From: Moringa oleifera
Lineage: Eukaryota > Streptophyta > Magnoliopsida > Brassicales > Moringaceae
Assembly (NCBI GenBank): GCA_021397835.1
Contig: JAJFZO010000609.1
Location: 12,712,001-12,776,000, forward strand
Direction of reading: 5' to 3'
Length of the DNA: 64,000 nucleotides
Every line of letters starts with the position of its first letter. Position 1 is the stretch's first letter. Made by a program: the position numbers and the translations under genes. Below the pieces are notes generated by a model, which made no database searches, was not told the DNA's origin, and saw nothing but the letters and a program-made list of their open reading frames with translations. Positions 12,301 through 42,283 of this stretch are shown here, in pieces.

Positions 12301-13909
12301 ATGTAGTAAAGGAACTGCATGTTATAGAAATTTAAATTGTATTACTCTGCAGCTTTTTATTTTAATATTGCACCTTGTTTGGTGTTCGCTCTCTGTCATT
12401 TCTTGAATTTATAGGCTTTTGGCATGGAGCTTCTCCGCAAAAGAGATAATCCTGAATACAAGGTAAAGCAATCTCGGCTCACTAAATCACCAGCCAATCC
12501 CACAAACATTTTCTGGTTATCTGTATATTCCTTTTGAGCATTCTCTGGTAATCTGAATACGTGGGTCCCTTGAATTGATTATGCTCAAAGCACATTACAG
12601 GTCATAGTTTTCCCGTTTTCTGATTTCTGGGCATGCCAACACCTTAACTAGAGAATGTCTTTGGTGTGGGTCATATATCAGTGTTAGATTCATTTCAGAT
12701 CCAAGACTCTTATGCATCTTTAAGTGGAATCTTGGGATGCATTTGTTGGTTCAGTATTTCTTTGTTGTTCATTGCTTCCTGGGAACAGCAATTGTCTGCA
12801 TACAATGTAATCTCTAGCTGTCTCACTGCATGGACATCTAGGTGATTTAAAGAGTGTACTGTCATTTGATATTTGTAAAAGTTTATTTAAAGAATTAAAG
12901 TTTGGTGAGAATACCACAAATGGCTCTATATCATTTGAAACACTAGCACCAAAAGTTGAGGCAAACTTGGTGCTTTTTCCTAACAAGTTCACTTTTTGCA
13001 AAGAATTATGCTTTTGGGCTCACCACCTTTGTTTTGAGAAATTTGCTACAGAAGTCTGCCTTTGAGCTGCCTATTGCTAGGTAATTTTCGTATATTTGAT
13101 ATATTCTTGTGCTTACTTTTCAGTATACAGTAGCCATGATGGGCTATGGTCCTGAAGATAAAAACGCAGTGCTGGAATTGACATATAACTATGGGATTAA
13201 AGAGTATGATAAAGGAAATGGGTACACACAGGTACTAGCTTCTTTTCCATTTCCTGCACAGTATCTTCTATGATTCTTGCCAAGAATGCATATTGTTTCC
13301 AGATTTTTGATTGACCCCCTACAGGTTGAATCATGCCATGTATTGACACTGCTTCTTGAATTCTAACAGATTGCAATCAGCACAGATGATGTTTATAAGA
13401 CTGCAAAAGCAATAAAGCTGTCTGGTGGAAAGATTACTCTTGAACCTGGGCCGCTGCCTGGTATCAACACAAAGATCACTGCTTGCTTGGACCCTGATGG
13501 TTGGAAATGGGTATGAGTTCTACTCGGTTTTAATCTATGCAGGAGCTTCTGGATTCCTAGACTTTGATGTTTACAATTTTTGCTTAGAAGAGTTGCTTGT
13601 TCTTTCCATTAGTAACTGCTTGCAAACGTAAGTGTAAGATGCGTCGTCTCGTTGACATCCATAGTTTCTAGAGGATTTTACAATCAGTGAAGTAACGCAA
13701 CATTAATTTGCAGCATATTCTGCTACAATGTCAGAAGTTGGTTCTGCATTAAACATATATATATATATATATATATATTTCTTTTTTCATAGATATCTTT
13801 TCTTATCCTATTCATGGATATCAAATCCTGGCTTTTTATTTTCCCACTACTTGTCTCCCCTTTGCAGGTCTTTGTTGATAATATTGATTTTCTCAAGGAA
13901 CTAGAGTGA
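9382..13909 (+). CDS. GLX1: Lactoylglutathione lyase (glyoxalase I), two-domain, probably plastid
   Basis: Nine exons: 9382-9562, 10662-10866, 10959-11083, 11248-11312, 12074-12286, 12415-12462, 13124-13231, 13370-13510 and 13868-13909. They total 1128 nt, 375 residues. The enzyme isomerises the methylglyoxal-glutathione hemithioacetal to S-lactoylglutathione. About 80 N-terminal residues are Ser/Arg-rich with few acids, like a chloroplast transit peptide. Domain 1 starts at [16 protein letters not shown] and carries likely metal ligands in LHVVYSV (His), FTVELTY (Glu), GFGHFGIAV (His) and YKFELLQR (Glu). Domain 2 starts at [13 protein letters not shown] and continues through [21 protein letters not shown] and the end [12 protein letters not shown]. 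In domain 2 the first and third ligand positions are Gln, which suggests domain 1 holds the active site. The stop codon lies 247 bp from that of the convergent VAN3-binding-like gene. Confidence 0.95.
13754..13779. repeat. (AT)n microsatellite
   Basis: An uninterrupted run of AT dinucleotides, about 12-13 units, lies in the last intron of the glyoxalase I gene. It is likely to vary in length between individuals. Confidence 0.85.
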
Positions 13910-14156
13910 CCCATGCATCACCCTAACTGCCATGCCTCTTGAATTCATCCACAGAGGAAGTCATACAAGTTTATCATCTGTTTCTCTTCTTGAGAGACCC
14001 TTTCACAGGAGTCATCCAATCCTGTTCCATAGATCTTTGTATATTTCAGTAAAAGTTGTTATAAGTGCACTCTTTAACCTTGTTCAATTTGTCACTTTAT
14101 TTGTAATATGCGAACTTTGAGTTTCTTGTCAATCCAAAAGTTGTCTCAGAATTATG

Positions 14157-16582
14157 TCATGCGGGACCATAGTTAAGCATGTGCTGAATCCCATCAATCC
14201 ACATCTTTTTCTCACCTTTATTTCGACATTCAAATTCTATTATTCTGTCAGCTGTTTTTATCCCAAAGTAGGCTCTCTGCTTGCTGCTCTCTTCCCTGTC
14301 CCTCCCTGGCCACGCCGTAATCTCACAGTAGACACCAGAGACTACACCTGCAAGTATGGCACGGCCCAGCTAAGTTGGCACGGACAGAGGCAACGATGAA
14401 CAATTAGTTTCTCGGTATGAGACTTAGCTTACATTTCTTCTTTTTCGTGAATGTTCCTGCCATGTGTTTGCTTTTCATTTTAGCTACCACCTGTTTTTAT
14501 TCAAAATTTTTAGTTGGTACAGGAAGATTAGTTAATATGCACCAAAAAAAATGAACATTTTGTGAGTGAGAATGATCTATTAAATTAAACAAAATATCGT
14601 ATTAAAGAAAAAGCAAAGGCACATGTTCCTTAGAGATAACATAGCTTTAGAAATGAAATAGGTGGCATGTGTTTTTTTTTTTTTTTTTTTTTGAATTGCC
14701 TGTTCTTACCTGCCACTTTGAATTAATTTTGAATGATAGTTGCTTCCTGTGGAGAGCGCCTGCCATCAACATTAACGTGTTGGTGAGTGCCATCCACAAG
14801 TGATTTTGATATATAGTATCACTACCAGAGTAAACGGTTCCTCCTAACATCCTTGTTTACATATGTACCTTTCCTTGTACGTTTGAGAACTTCTCCCCCT
14901 GTAGAAACAAAGTTCAATGCTCCTGAGATGTTTGGTTCTTTCCCTTCCTCTCCCTTCTCGTCAGCAATAGTGAAGGTTGTAGTCCCATATCCCTTTTGCA
15001 GCCTCGACCTCAGGGTGGCAGCTCCTCGCAATGCTGCATTTGGTTTATTTGATTATAAACACAGTGAATTCTAATCTTTTCGATGGCAGTCTTAGGTTGA
15101 CATTGAAGGCTTTTTGGATACCTGTTGCAGCGCCTGCAGTAAGAGTCATGATATCCCCATTTGTCCTTGCATTAATTGCAGAGTTGATAGCTGTTGAGAT
15201 TTGATCATGATCAGCTCCCATGTCCTCTGCCATCTCGATGCAATGGGATGCTACTAGGGCTGCTGCAGATGAGATTGCAGCAGATGTTTTGGTAGCTGTC
15301 TTCTGATGGGTAGCTGCCATTTCCACTGACATCGCATTTGAGGCTGCAAGCGCCGCAATGGCTGCAGCAACCCCAGCTACAGATACAGCTGCATGGAGTT
15401 GGGCATTGTGAGCTCTGGTTTCTTGCTTCTTCTTTTCTTTCTGATCTTTCAACCATCTTCCCATTGTTCTTCCCCTGAGAATGCTCTTGTATAGCTGCAG
15501 AGTAGTAAAACTCTTTAAGGCTGATGATGATACTGGATTAATTGATAATTGTGATTAAGTTTTTGAAATTAGATTACCGAATTCTTAAGCAACTGCTGAC
15601 CAGAAAGGAACTCTGGATTGAGTGCTTGATGAAGTAAAAGTAATTCCTGCATCAATTGTACAGCTCCATAAATTACATTGTGATAATGCATGCCATCTAA
15701 TAATTTTCTTTTAACTTTGGTTGTGCCATAAGGGGAAATTTATAGGCACAGAAACACACCCATACATACACAGAGTCATGCAGGCAAAGCTGAGTTTTTA
15801 AAACTAAACTGGTGATTATGCAGCTGATAATTGCCAGAAACTGAGAGAAAGAGTACCTTCATTTCTTCACTGTCCCTTGGTGAAACTGTAGGGCTACCCC
15901 CGCCAGGAAGCTGCTGAAGCAGCCATAATCTTTAGATTAAAGGCTAGTCAAATAGGTAAATTAACCAAAAGATTGATATTCCGCTATGTTTCAGACAAGA
16001 CCATGTCCATTTATAATGAGTAAACCAGTACATAAAATCAGTTGATATGACAAAATTCATAAGATCTATTTAAAAGTCTTACTGGATTTTCATAAAATGA
16101 ATGATTCATGAATATCCTTCAAGAACAATGTTGTTTAAGTTCTATGAAATGTGTTAAAAGAAACAAACCACCATGCCAGCTACTCTTTTGAGGTTGGTTC
16201 AGGCTCTTGCTCTTGTGAATAACTAGTCTTTCCTTCTGAGCTTTATGAAAACATGTTAGTACTAGTAACAAGCAAAGCTTGGATTAAGGGTCAACTTTCT
16301 TACAGATTCCCTGGAAGTGATAGACCTTGCATCCTGCGTTCCTCTGCCAAGGAAAGAGAAAGGTGATGACTCAATATTGTTGGAAGCAGTATGCTTGTTT
16401 GAAAGAGCTTTGGAGAGCTCCATTGCAGAGAGGCTCCATGATCTAGCAAGAAACTCCATGGACTCAATTGGGGTTTCAGGTGCAGCATAAGACGAAGGCA
16501 TCCCACTAGCTGAACCATTCTCATCTATGTTCTCCAGCCTCTGCCATGTTTTCTTCGCATTGCATGAGCTCACTAGCACCAT
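14157..16582 (-). CDS. VAN3-binding protein-like (DUF828 plus plant PH-like domain)
   Basis: Eight exons on the minus strand: 16304-16582, 15857-15910, 15578-15646, 15122-15494, 14869-15033, 14710-14759, 14433-14490 and 14157-14347. They total 1239 nt, 412 residues. The family links ARF-GAP VAN3/SFC to membrane traffic and auxin canalisation in vein patterning. The N-terminal half has PIESMEFLARSWSLSAMELS, HQALNPEFLSGQQLLKN and MGRWLKDQKEKKKQE. An Ala-rich helix follows (VAGVAAAIAALAA) and then TAGAATALRGAATLRSRL. The C-terminal PH-like domain spans exons 5-8: GEVLKRTRKG, KMKSKHMAGTFTKKKK, GVYCEITAWPGRD, YFGIKTADRIIEFEC, ending MLNYGPA. Exons 6 and 7 are only 50 and 58 nt, but every phase fits. 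The exon 2 acceptor could shift by one CAG. The start is the first ATG after an upstream TTG; a 5' non-coding exon cannot be excluded. Confidence 0.9.
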
Positions 16583-16810
16583 AGCAACCAATTGAGAAAG
16601 CCAGTTACTTATTGCTATGTCTTTGAAATGAAGCTTATAATCATAAAAGCTTACTTTTGAACTTCAGAACTACTTTCACTCAAGTGATAGTCTTCTGGTT
16701 AGACCCTGCTGCAACTTGGCATGCTAAGAAAGGTAGAAAGAGCAAGCTGAAAAACAAGGAAGAAACAGTGAAGATATTTAACATCGGAACTGATGTTTAG
16801 TTGCACTGTT

Positions 16811-16818
16811 TATTTATA
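16811..16818 (-). promoter_or_regulatory. Candidate TATA box of the VAN3-binding-like gene
   Basis: TATAAATA on the minus strand lies about 230 bp upstream of the presumed ATG. This would imply a 5' UTR of roughly 200 nt. Confidence 0.4.
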
Positions 16819-16829
16819 GAGAAAATTGA

Positions 16830-19644
16830 AAGAGCAAAAAGTGAGAAGTATATATTCTACGGAACAGGAAAAGGGCCCTTATTAAAGTAAGTTCATCTTT
16901 GTCATCAAGTTCCAGTCTTCAGCCTTTGCTTTCCATTATTTTGTACCTTTTATTCATAAATAATGAGAAACCCATTTTTGCTGCCGCGAGCTTCATGATG
17001 ACTTTGGGAGCTCTTTTGTCACCATTACCACCCACTCACTGAGCTTAAAGATGAGGAAGGGCCCCTCTTGCATGCCAACTGTTTGTCCTTCATTTTCTAC
17101 TTATAAGCAAAAAGTGTCGACAGAGTAAATCCAACGTAGCATTGGTGGCCTTATCACCCTTCATTTGATTCTGTAATGATTCAAAGCTGAAGAATGCCAT
17201 GATTGTCAAGAATGTTTGAGAACCGGTTACAGGAGAGGTTATCCTTCCGCAATCCTACTTCATTCCGGTTTCCATGGCGGGGACCAACGAGAAAGCGAAC
17301 ATTTTGTTTGATTCCCAGCCTTAAACTCGTAGTCAGTCAAAAGGGTTTATTTTGTGTGCGTGCCCTCTCACTGAAGCACAAAATCTCTACCAACTTGGAC
17401 GGTTTAAGTGAGTTTTTCACTCCAAAGATGAAGAGATTGATAACATGGTGAACCATTGTGCATATTCTCAATCAACTTAAAAAAGATGTCTATTCCCTGT
17501 CTTACAGGGAAACAATCAAACAGGGCACATAACGGAATTAAAACAGAAAGGCCCAATATTAGAGAAGTCATAGCTCCAACTATTTATTTCAGATGTCAAC
17601 ATCAATTCTGCAGCAGAAGGTGAGATGATAGGTTGGGTTAGGTGCATCACACATGACGGTACGAAAACTGAGGATACGAACCGAACAAAAGTTAAAATCC
17701 TACATAAAGTCCGAGGCAGCCCCAAAAGCATAAGCACCCCAGTATTATATTTGATGATGGAGTTTCGTGATCAACTAGACCTACCAAGCAGAGGGCGTTT
17801 CTTTTAGTTGGACCTCTAATGAGTACTTCAAAGTCTCATGTCTTAGCAAGTGAAATTTGCACACCAACCATGCTACGGTCCCATATTCAACTAACTTGTT
17901 AATCAAAACCCACATTCAACCATTCACTTGATGATGGAGAGCTTATGATAGCCGCCAGGACTTTAATCATGCCGATGGACAATCTCAGGTTAGGTATCAC
18001 CCGGGCCACCAAATACAATCAGGCGACCATCATTAAATTATGCTCACACACAAGACTTCAGATATCACAATAGTTTTTGATACTCAAAATATGGCATAAG
18101 TACTGCAACAAAGAATCCTAGTAACTCAATGTTTCCACTTCAACTAGAATATACTTTATAAAACTTCATTACCATCCAAAAGAGCTCCTTAAGTAGGGTC
18201 CTTTGCGACCAACTCCTGTTACCTTATAGTTCACACATCAAGACGACTGTCATCTGGTTGGGCAGATGATCCATCAGTCGGGGCCTGTTTCAGTGTCGCC
18301 ATGATATAGGTTTGAAACAGCGGATAAAGACAGAGTATGCTTGCTTGACCTTGGCATTAACTTTCAGTAGGGTATCTGAGTCAGTTTTGTAAGAGTATGG
18401 TGAGTGGAAAACTATAACCAGGGTAACCTGTTGATTTGCAGTCAAGAGAGGCAGACGCATTCATAATCATTGATCATTGTCGGATCTTCCATTATCCTAA
18501 GCAGTTTTTCAAAGCAAGTATCCAACCTGTTTCTTCAATCCGATCGAGCTCTTCACGACTCTTTCATGACTCCTATTACCCTGTAACAGTGAGAGAAAAA
18601 TCAGTTCTAGTGATTATGAAGCTCACAAACGAGGAATATAATGATTCATGCTCATGTATTGGCGAACAAATATAAGCATCACAACACAAGCTGCAAACAC
18701 CAAACTTGCTATTTCATTGAAGCACTATAGAATCTCCTTCACAAGGAAATAAATAATCACAAAGATGCCAATAAAAAGACAGTAGACTTGATGCTTTTAC
18801 CTTAGAGGCTCTATGATAAAGCACTTAAACTCCATAATCAAAGATGGATATTCTTAAAAATCAGTCTTCATTTCACTTCACTATCAACAGAGACTCTTCC
18901 CATTGATCAATTAAAATCTTAATAGAGAACTAGCAAACAACCACAAATGAGTGAAAAGAGCAAAAATATTTCTTAAAACACAAATATAAATAATGGCAAC
19001 CGCAAAACCTCAACAAGAATTGATAAGATAACCCGGTACCTGAACACTAGATTACCGCTTCCATATTTGGATGTATGCAGGTACCTAGATTCAAACTGAT
19101 CCAGGTAACATCTAAGGTATTGAACCAAATATATGAAGCGATAAGAAAGAACGAACTAGGATCCTGAATCAAATGGAAAGAATTGTATCATCTATGAGCC
19201 GAAGAATGAAGGACTACCTTATGTAACATTCAATGAAAACTCAAAGTCAAACTGGCTCTAATCACGATTCCCATTTATATATGCATGGAAAAGAAAAGAA
19301 AAGAAAAAGAAGCTAGGACCATCCAATGCTCATAGTCACCTTATGAAAAATACATTGATATCATGTGGTACGATGTACATCTGACAATGAACTTGAATTC
19401 TCCCAATCTTCATGACACTTGCAGCACCATCTCCCTGTTACCAAGATATTTATACATGAAGAAACAAATTAACATTAGTATTTAACACACAAAGTACAAA
19501 TTGATAGTTCTTAAGGCCTTAATGCACCATGTCTTGGGAATGTATGCACAAGGTAAAACATACAAAATAATTTATCAAATATGTAAAGTTCACATACAGT
19601 TAGGTGATGAAGTATGTTCCGATGACAGCACCTAGCTGCTTGAA
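16830..19644. other. Long spacer, partly the 3' region of the kinase gene
   Basis: About 2.8 kb lies between the VAN3-binding-like promoter and the kinase stop codon. No frame here resembles a known protein. The base composition from about 17200 to 19450 is less AT-rich than the true intergenic deserts. Part of it is probably 3' UTR of the minus-strand kinase, possibly with introns, but the sequence alone does not settle this. Confidence 0.4.
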
Positions 19645-32351
<12,707 letters not shown>

Positions 32352-32651
32352 CACTACAGTAATCTCTCCGTCACTATCTTTACAGAATTGGTTGATTTTG
32401 GTTGAATTCTTGAAAGAAAAACACAACCAAGATTGGTAATGGAGGGTTTTAACTGAAAAGTAAGATTTTAGAAATGGAAGATGATGCTAACTGTGAAAAC
32501 TGAAAATCCCGTGGTCTTTTCGGGATTCTTAAGAAATTGGCAGCAAAGAGTCAGAAAGCCAAACACGAGAACTTCAACAACAGAAAGAGAGAAAGAAAGG
32601 AGTTAGGAAAACTTAAGGGGTTTGCTTTCATAATTTGTAGAGGTGATTGGG

Positions 32652-32658
32652 CTTTATA
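32652..32658 (-). promoter_or_regulatory. Candidate TATA box of the kinase gene
   Basis: TATAAAG on the minus strand lies about 300 bp upstream of the kinase ATG at 32351. The sequence between them is purine/pyrimidine-biased, as in a 5' leader. Confidence 0.35.
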
Positions 32659-32669
32659 GAGAGGAGAGA

Positions 32670-33690
32670 CTGAAATCTTAGGAGAATGAAGGGGTGATAT
32701 TGGAATTTTGAAAAATTAAGTGGAGAAGGAGGTGGATAATCGACTCTTTTGGCACGTTTTGTAAGCTAGATGGACCACCGTTGCAATTTTTTATGCGAGA
32801 TTAGATATATGCACTCAGAAGTGAAGTAAGGTGTGTCATTATATGATAATTGGTTGTTTATTGATTGCCAACATGACATGACATACTGATATTAAATAAT
32901 CTTCATTTTGTAGTTATCCTTTTCATATGGAAATGCGCAACCCGAATCTCCATATGACATACATTGCATATATGATTTGACAACTGATCTTAAGTGCGTA
33001 TCAATAAAACTTTAAAATTTTTATTTTTTAAATATTTAAAAATAATTAATATAAATTTTACATTTTGTGTTAAATTTATTTATTAAAATTTAAATAATTT
33101 TTAATTTACCAATTATTTTTTTAAAGTCAAATGCAGTAAATTCTTTTGAAAACAAATATTTTTTAATATTAAAAAATTTAACATTTTTAAATAATAATTA
33201 AATATTCCATTACCTTTAAAAAAATTGTAAATCAAAATTAACTGTGCAAAATCTCAAATTGAACATATGTTAATTTTTAATATAACTCAATTTAACTTAA
33301 AATAATAAATCAAATTTTGATTGATAATTTTTAAACATATTAATAACATAAAATAAACATAAAAATTTTATATAATCTTTTCCCTAAAAGTATAAAGTCA
33401 CAAATTCAGTATGCACATAATAAGCTTGCATAGCAACTCTTTATCAGAGTCGTTGCCTTACTGAGAATAATCCCAGCATGTGCACAAGAAACCCAGCAGC
33501 TGCTCTTCTATTGCAAGCTGCTGCAGGCTGCGACACTTGGTTGCTATTTGAAGAATCCCTCAAGTTATGGTATGTACACAATTTGTAGAAACATTGACGA
33601 AACTGGTCTGTTGCGCACAGACCATCACCCCTGCGTTGCCCCATGCTTGTTTTACCATCATTAGATCATATGAAGAATGCAGTTACCAGG
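32670..33690. other. AT-rich spacer between kinase and VTE1
   Basis: No gene is seen. From 33000 to 33400 the sequence is almost pure A and T. At 33343-33376 it contains a stretch nearly identical to one at 48083-48116. The end nearest 33690 is probably 3' UTR of VTE1. Confidence 0.5.
33296..33376. repeat. Dispersed AT-rich repeat, copy 2
   Basis: This stretch contains CATAAAATAAACATAAAAAT followed by TTTATATAAT, closely matching 48083-48116. Both are preceded by similar TTTGATTGATAAT sequence. It lies in the spacer upstream of the kinase gene. Confidence 0.55.
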
Positions 33691-39335
<5,645 letters not shown>

Positions 39336-39420
39336 GGAAAACTAGCTACTGTTCGATTTGAAGGCTAGAAAAAAAAGAACCGCGATGTACAAGCATGCAA
39401 TGATACTAAAGTGAGAATAG

Positions 39421-39514
39421 TGTTTGTCTGTATGTGTGTCTGTGTGTGTGTGTGAGAGAGAGAGAGAGAGCATAAGTAAGAAAGCGTGTACGCCTTTAAG
39501 AGAGAGAGAGAGAG
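39421..39514. repeat. GT and GA microsatellites upstream of VTE1
   Basis: A TG-rich run and then a GA run lie at about 39421-39469, with a second GA run at 39499-39514. They are 90-180 bp upstream of the VTE1 ATG, in its 5' UTR or core promoter. In plants, GA/CT repeats there often act as promoter elements bound by BBR/BPC factors (family knowledge, not shown here). Confidence 0.7.
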
Positions 39515-39913
39515 GGCACGAGTAAGCGTGCATGCCTTTAAAAGAGGACCAAAAAGAAAAAATCAATGAGCTGCTAAATGAGAGGTGGCAGGCGAACTAG
39601 GAAAGCAGACAAAAGATCAGCCTCTTCCCATTGAAAAGAACACGCAGATAATTCATGGTAGTCTCCATGACTCTTTGGTTCAAACAACATATGATTTGTT
39701 CATCCCATGACATCATGAAGGGCAGCATTAGACATGATTTACTTAAAAGGAAATTTAAGATTCTAATTATCATTTTGTATTCCAATCGTTAGTGCAACCC
39801 ATTGACACTGCTGCCATCCCTCTATCAAATGCTATTGTACAGATTACAAACTGTCATTTGTCATTTAAAGGAGCAGCAACTACCAAGGTGTTGCAAATTG
39901 AAGAACGTTTTGA

Positions 39914-40276
39914 TCATTGAGCCTTGACAAGAAGTAAAGCATCAACGCGACTGAAGAAAGTTTGAGCCTTTCCTCTGAATTCAGAGAACGTACTCTCAAT
40001 TGACGGCTTTGAAGCTGAAACAGCCACAGTGGCGCAATGCATTAGCATGCAGAGAATTAGAACGAAACCCAGCTCAGCATTGGCCTCTAGCATCTCAAAA
40101 CACGGAGCTAAGGCTGAGATAACGTCATATACATCGATAACGAAGATTGAGAAGACTGATAATGAGAACGCAAGTAAGAGGATAATCAGAATGACCAAGA
40201 CAACGACGAGAAGGACACAAGCGATGAGTGAGCCGTGAAGAAATGCGAGGAGGATTAAGTCTAGGTTGGGTACCAT
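39914..40276 (-). CDS. Small hydrophobic membrane protein of unknown function
   Basis: An intronless 120-residue frame from ATG at 40276 to TGA at 39914. I do not recognise the family. The first 50 residues are almost wholly hydrophobic (HGSLIACVLLVVVLVILIIL and more), probably two closely spaced membrane spans. A third hydrophobic stretch lies near residues 68-90 (LGFVLILCMLMHCATVAV), and then comes a short polar tail (STFSEFRGKAQTFFSRVD). It lies between VTE1 and a tRNA gene on the same strand. It could be a real small membrane protein, a gene fragment or a chance frame; the membrane-like pattern and standard ATG favour real. There is no supporting domain. Confidence 0.45.
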   Translation of the reverse strand: MVPNLDLILLAFLHGSLIACVLLVVVLVILIILLLAFSLSVFSIFVIDVYDVISALAPCFEMLEANAELGFVLILCMLMHCATVAVSASKPSIESTFSEFRGKAQTFFSRVDALLLVKAQ

Positions 40277-40289
40277 TTTGAATGTGGTG

Positions 40290-40970
40290 TAATTGAAGGC
40301 AAGAATTCTGTGAGAGCTAGGAGGTTATAATATGAGTGGTGAAAATTCATGTTAAAGATAAGAGGAGAATGAAGTGACCTGCACTCATTCCATGCACACA
40401 CAATCACTCTAGTTCAGGCCCCGTTTGAATATTCCTGCAAATTAATGATTAAAAGAAAATGGAATCAATTGGTGATGGTACCAAGTTAAAACTATAGATG
40501 CTAACACATCCTGTTTGATTCATTGTCGCCAGAAAATCTGTGTTAGCTTGTTTGACTGCCTGCTGGGAGAATGGAATCTGTATTGTTTGTGACTGAGAAG
40601 ACATCACTCGGCATTTAACTAGTAACTAAGGGAAAATTAGAAAGAAAGAAATTCTCCAAGCCAATTTGGGTGGATTTATCCTTTTTGCAAGAAAAGAAGG
40701 GATCTTGTCCCTAGGATAACTTGTTGCAATGTTGACAGAGATGCTCCAAAATAAAAATAAAAACCTAAAGAATCTAGCAAACAAAATGAAACACCAATGG
40801 AAACAGTTCTTCTTTGACAGTACAAGAGTGTCTTCCATCGAAGATCCCTCATTTCCCGTTGCTTCCCTTCAGATTGACTGACACTCACCTCCTGTTTCTT
40901 TGGATCCTTTCTCTTCATATATGACACATGGGATTGGAACAGGGAGGGGAAAACAGCGCAAAATAAAAAA
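40290..40970. other. Spacer between small membrane ORF and tRNA-Ser
   Basis: Intergenic sequence with no recognisable gene. Open frames on the minus strand run into the tRNA and are meaningless as protein. Confidence 0.5.
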
Positions 40971-40977
40971 GAAATGG

Positions 40978-41059
40978 CGTCGACAGCAGGATTCGAACCT
41001 GCGCAGGCAGAGCCCAACAGATTTCGAGTCTGTCTCCTTAACCACTCGGACATATCGAC
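40978..41059 (-). tRNA. tRNA-Ser (anticodon CGA)
   Basis: An 82-nt minus-strand gene. The acceptor arm GTCGATA pairs with TGTCGAC (one G-T pair) and is followed by discriminator G. The D-arm region reads GTCCGAGTGGTTAAGGAG. The anticodon stem ACAGA/TCTGT closes the loop CTCGAAA, giving anticodon CGA for UCG codons. The long variable arm GGGCTCTGCCTGC and a T-arm with GGTTCGAATCC are typical of tRNA-Ser. There is no intron and CCA is not encoded. Confidence 0.95.
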
Positions 41060-41074
41060 AATGCAACCGCAGAT

Positions 41075-42283
41075 GAAATTTATTATTAGTTGATAACTTT
41101 CTCGTAGAAATCTCCAACATTCCCAACCTGCTATTGAAACTTCACCTTATTAGATTAAGTTCTGTAGGTACTTGTCACCAATGAAAGCAAATTAACAGCA
41201 AACATGCCTCACATTATCATGTTAAATCGTCAAAAACTTATCACTGCATATTAACAAATTCAAGAAGTAGGTTCGACCGTAATAATACACTAAAAGGACT
41301 GAAAATAACATAATCAAAATTGCTTTCAGTTTTTCACGTAAGAAAATTACAAGACAAAAGGAAAATGACAGTTTTGATTCATAAATTCAGGATGTTTCCC
41401 ATTTTTGAACATCCTTCCCTAGCTCGTCTAATGATATTGCACTTGTTCAAAATACAATCACTGAGCAACTGATACAACTGTACAAAGATAAAGTTCATAT
41501 TTGTCTGAAAATAATTTGTCATCTCATCCAGCCATGACCTGCAATGCAGATAGCTAGTATGAGCAATAACCAGCCCAGGAAGATACGTTCATCATTTGTA
41601 ATTTGACCAATCTCTGCCATAGAATGAAAACAATCACACGAAATCAAGATAGGAAGTAACAAGCCATAAACCAGTCAACATGTATCAACATCACCACTCA
41701 GAATCAATGATTCTGATAGGAAACAGAGCATTTGGGTGCCACATGAGGAAGAAATATTCAGTATTTCTCTCTTTTAATCACATTTCAAATTCCATACATG
41801 ATATTCAAATTCGTTAATTTAATTACTTGCCCGGAGCTATATGTTAGGCTTTGTAGCGATGCTGTGAGGGTGGGTTGGCAGAAGATAAAAGTTAACCAGA
41901 AACTTCTGTAAGCTTCCTTTTGGTGCATATCTCAATCTTGGTAGCTGGGTCCAGATTAGCTGAGAAAACTGAAAGAAAAGGAAGGAACAAGGAAAACTGC
42001 AAGAGAAAGGGGCAGGGGAAACTGAAAGAAATGGAGTAGGACAATAAGTCTTCATTAGATCGTTCAACTTTCAGTTTCCATTCTAATGTCCAATCTCTCT
42101 TGCAATGGTGATACCTGAACTTAAAAAAATGACAATGTTGAACTCTATAAGTCACACGATTTCATCACTCAATATTGCATCCAAATATGCCATACTTGAG
42201 GAACTTGAAAAGAAAAGGATAAGTGGGAGCAAGAAAGAAGTATATTACCATCCTTATCAAAATCAATTCCACATCAAAAAGTT
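41075..42283. other. Spacer between tRNA-Ser and the xylosyltransferase gene
   Basis: No gene is recognised. The part nearest 42283, and perhaps back to about 41400, is expected to be the 3' UTR of the minus-strand glycosyltransferase gene. Confidence 0.45.

Noticed and set aside
14822..14869. Apparent stop in the PH domain of the VAN3-binding-like gene (frame ending RNRLLW)
   Set aside because: It is read-through into an intron. A GT donor after RTRKG at 14868 and two small exons (50 and 58 nt) restore the full domain in phase.
17203..18675. Open frames in the spacer downstream of the kinase
   Set aside because: They are short, on both strands, without family motifs or plausible splice continuation. 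A TGATGA-like box near 17927 had no matching D box, so no snoRNA was called.
40676..41053. 125-residue minus-strand frame starting MSEWLRRQTRN
   Set aside because: Its start is a translation of the tRNA-Ser gene and the rest is spacer.
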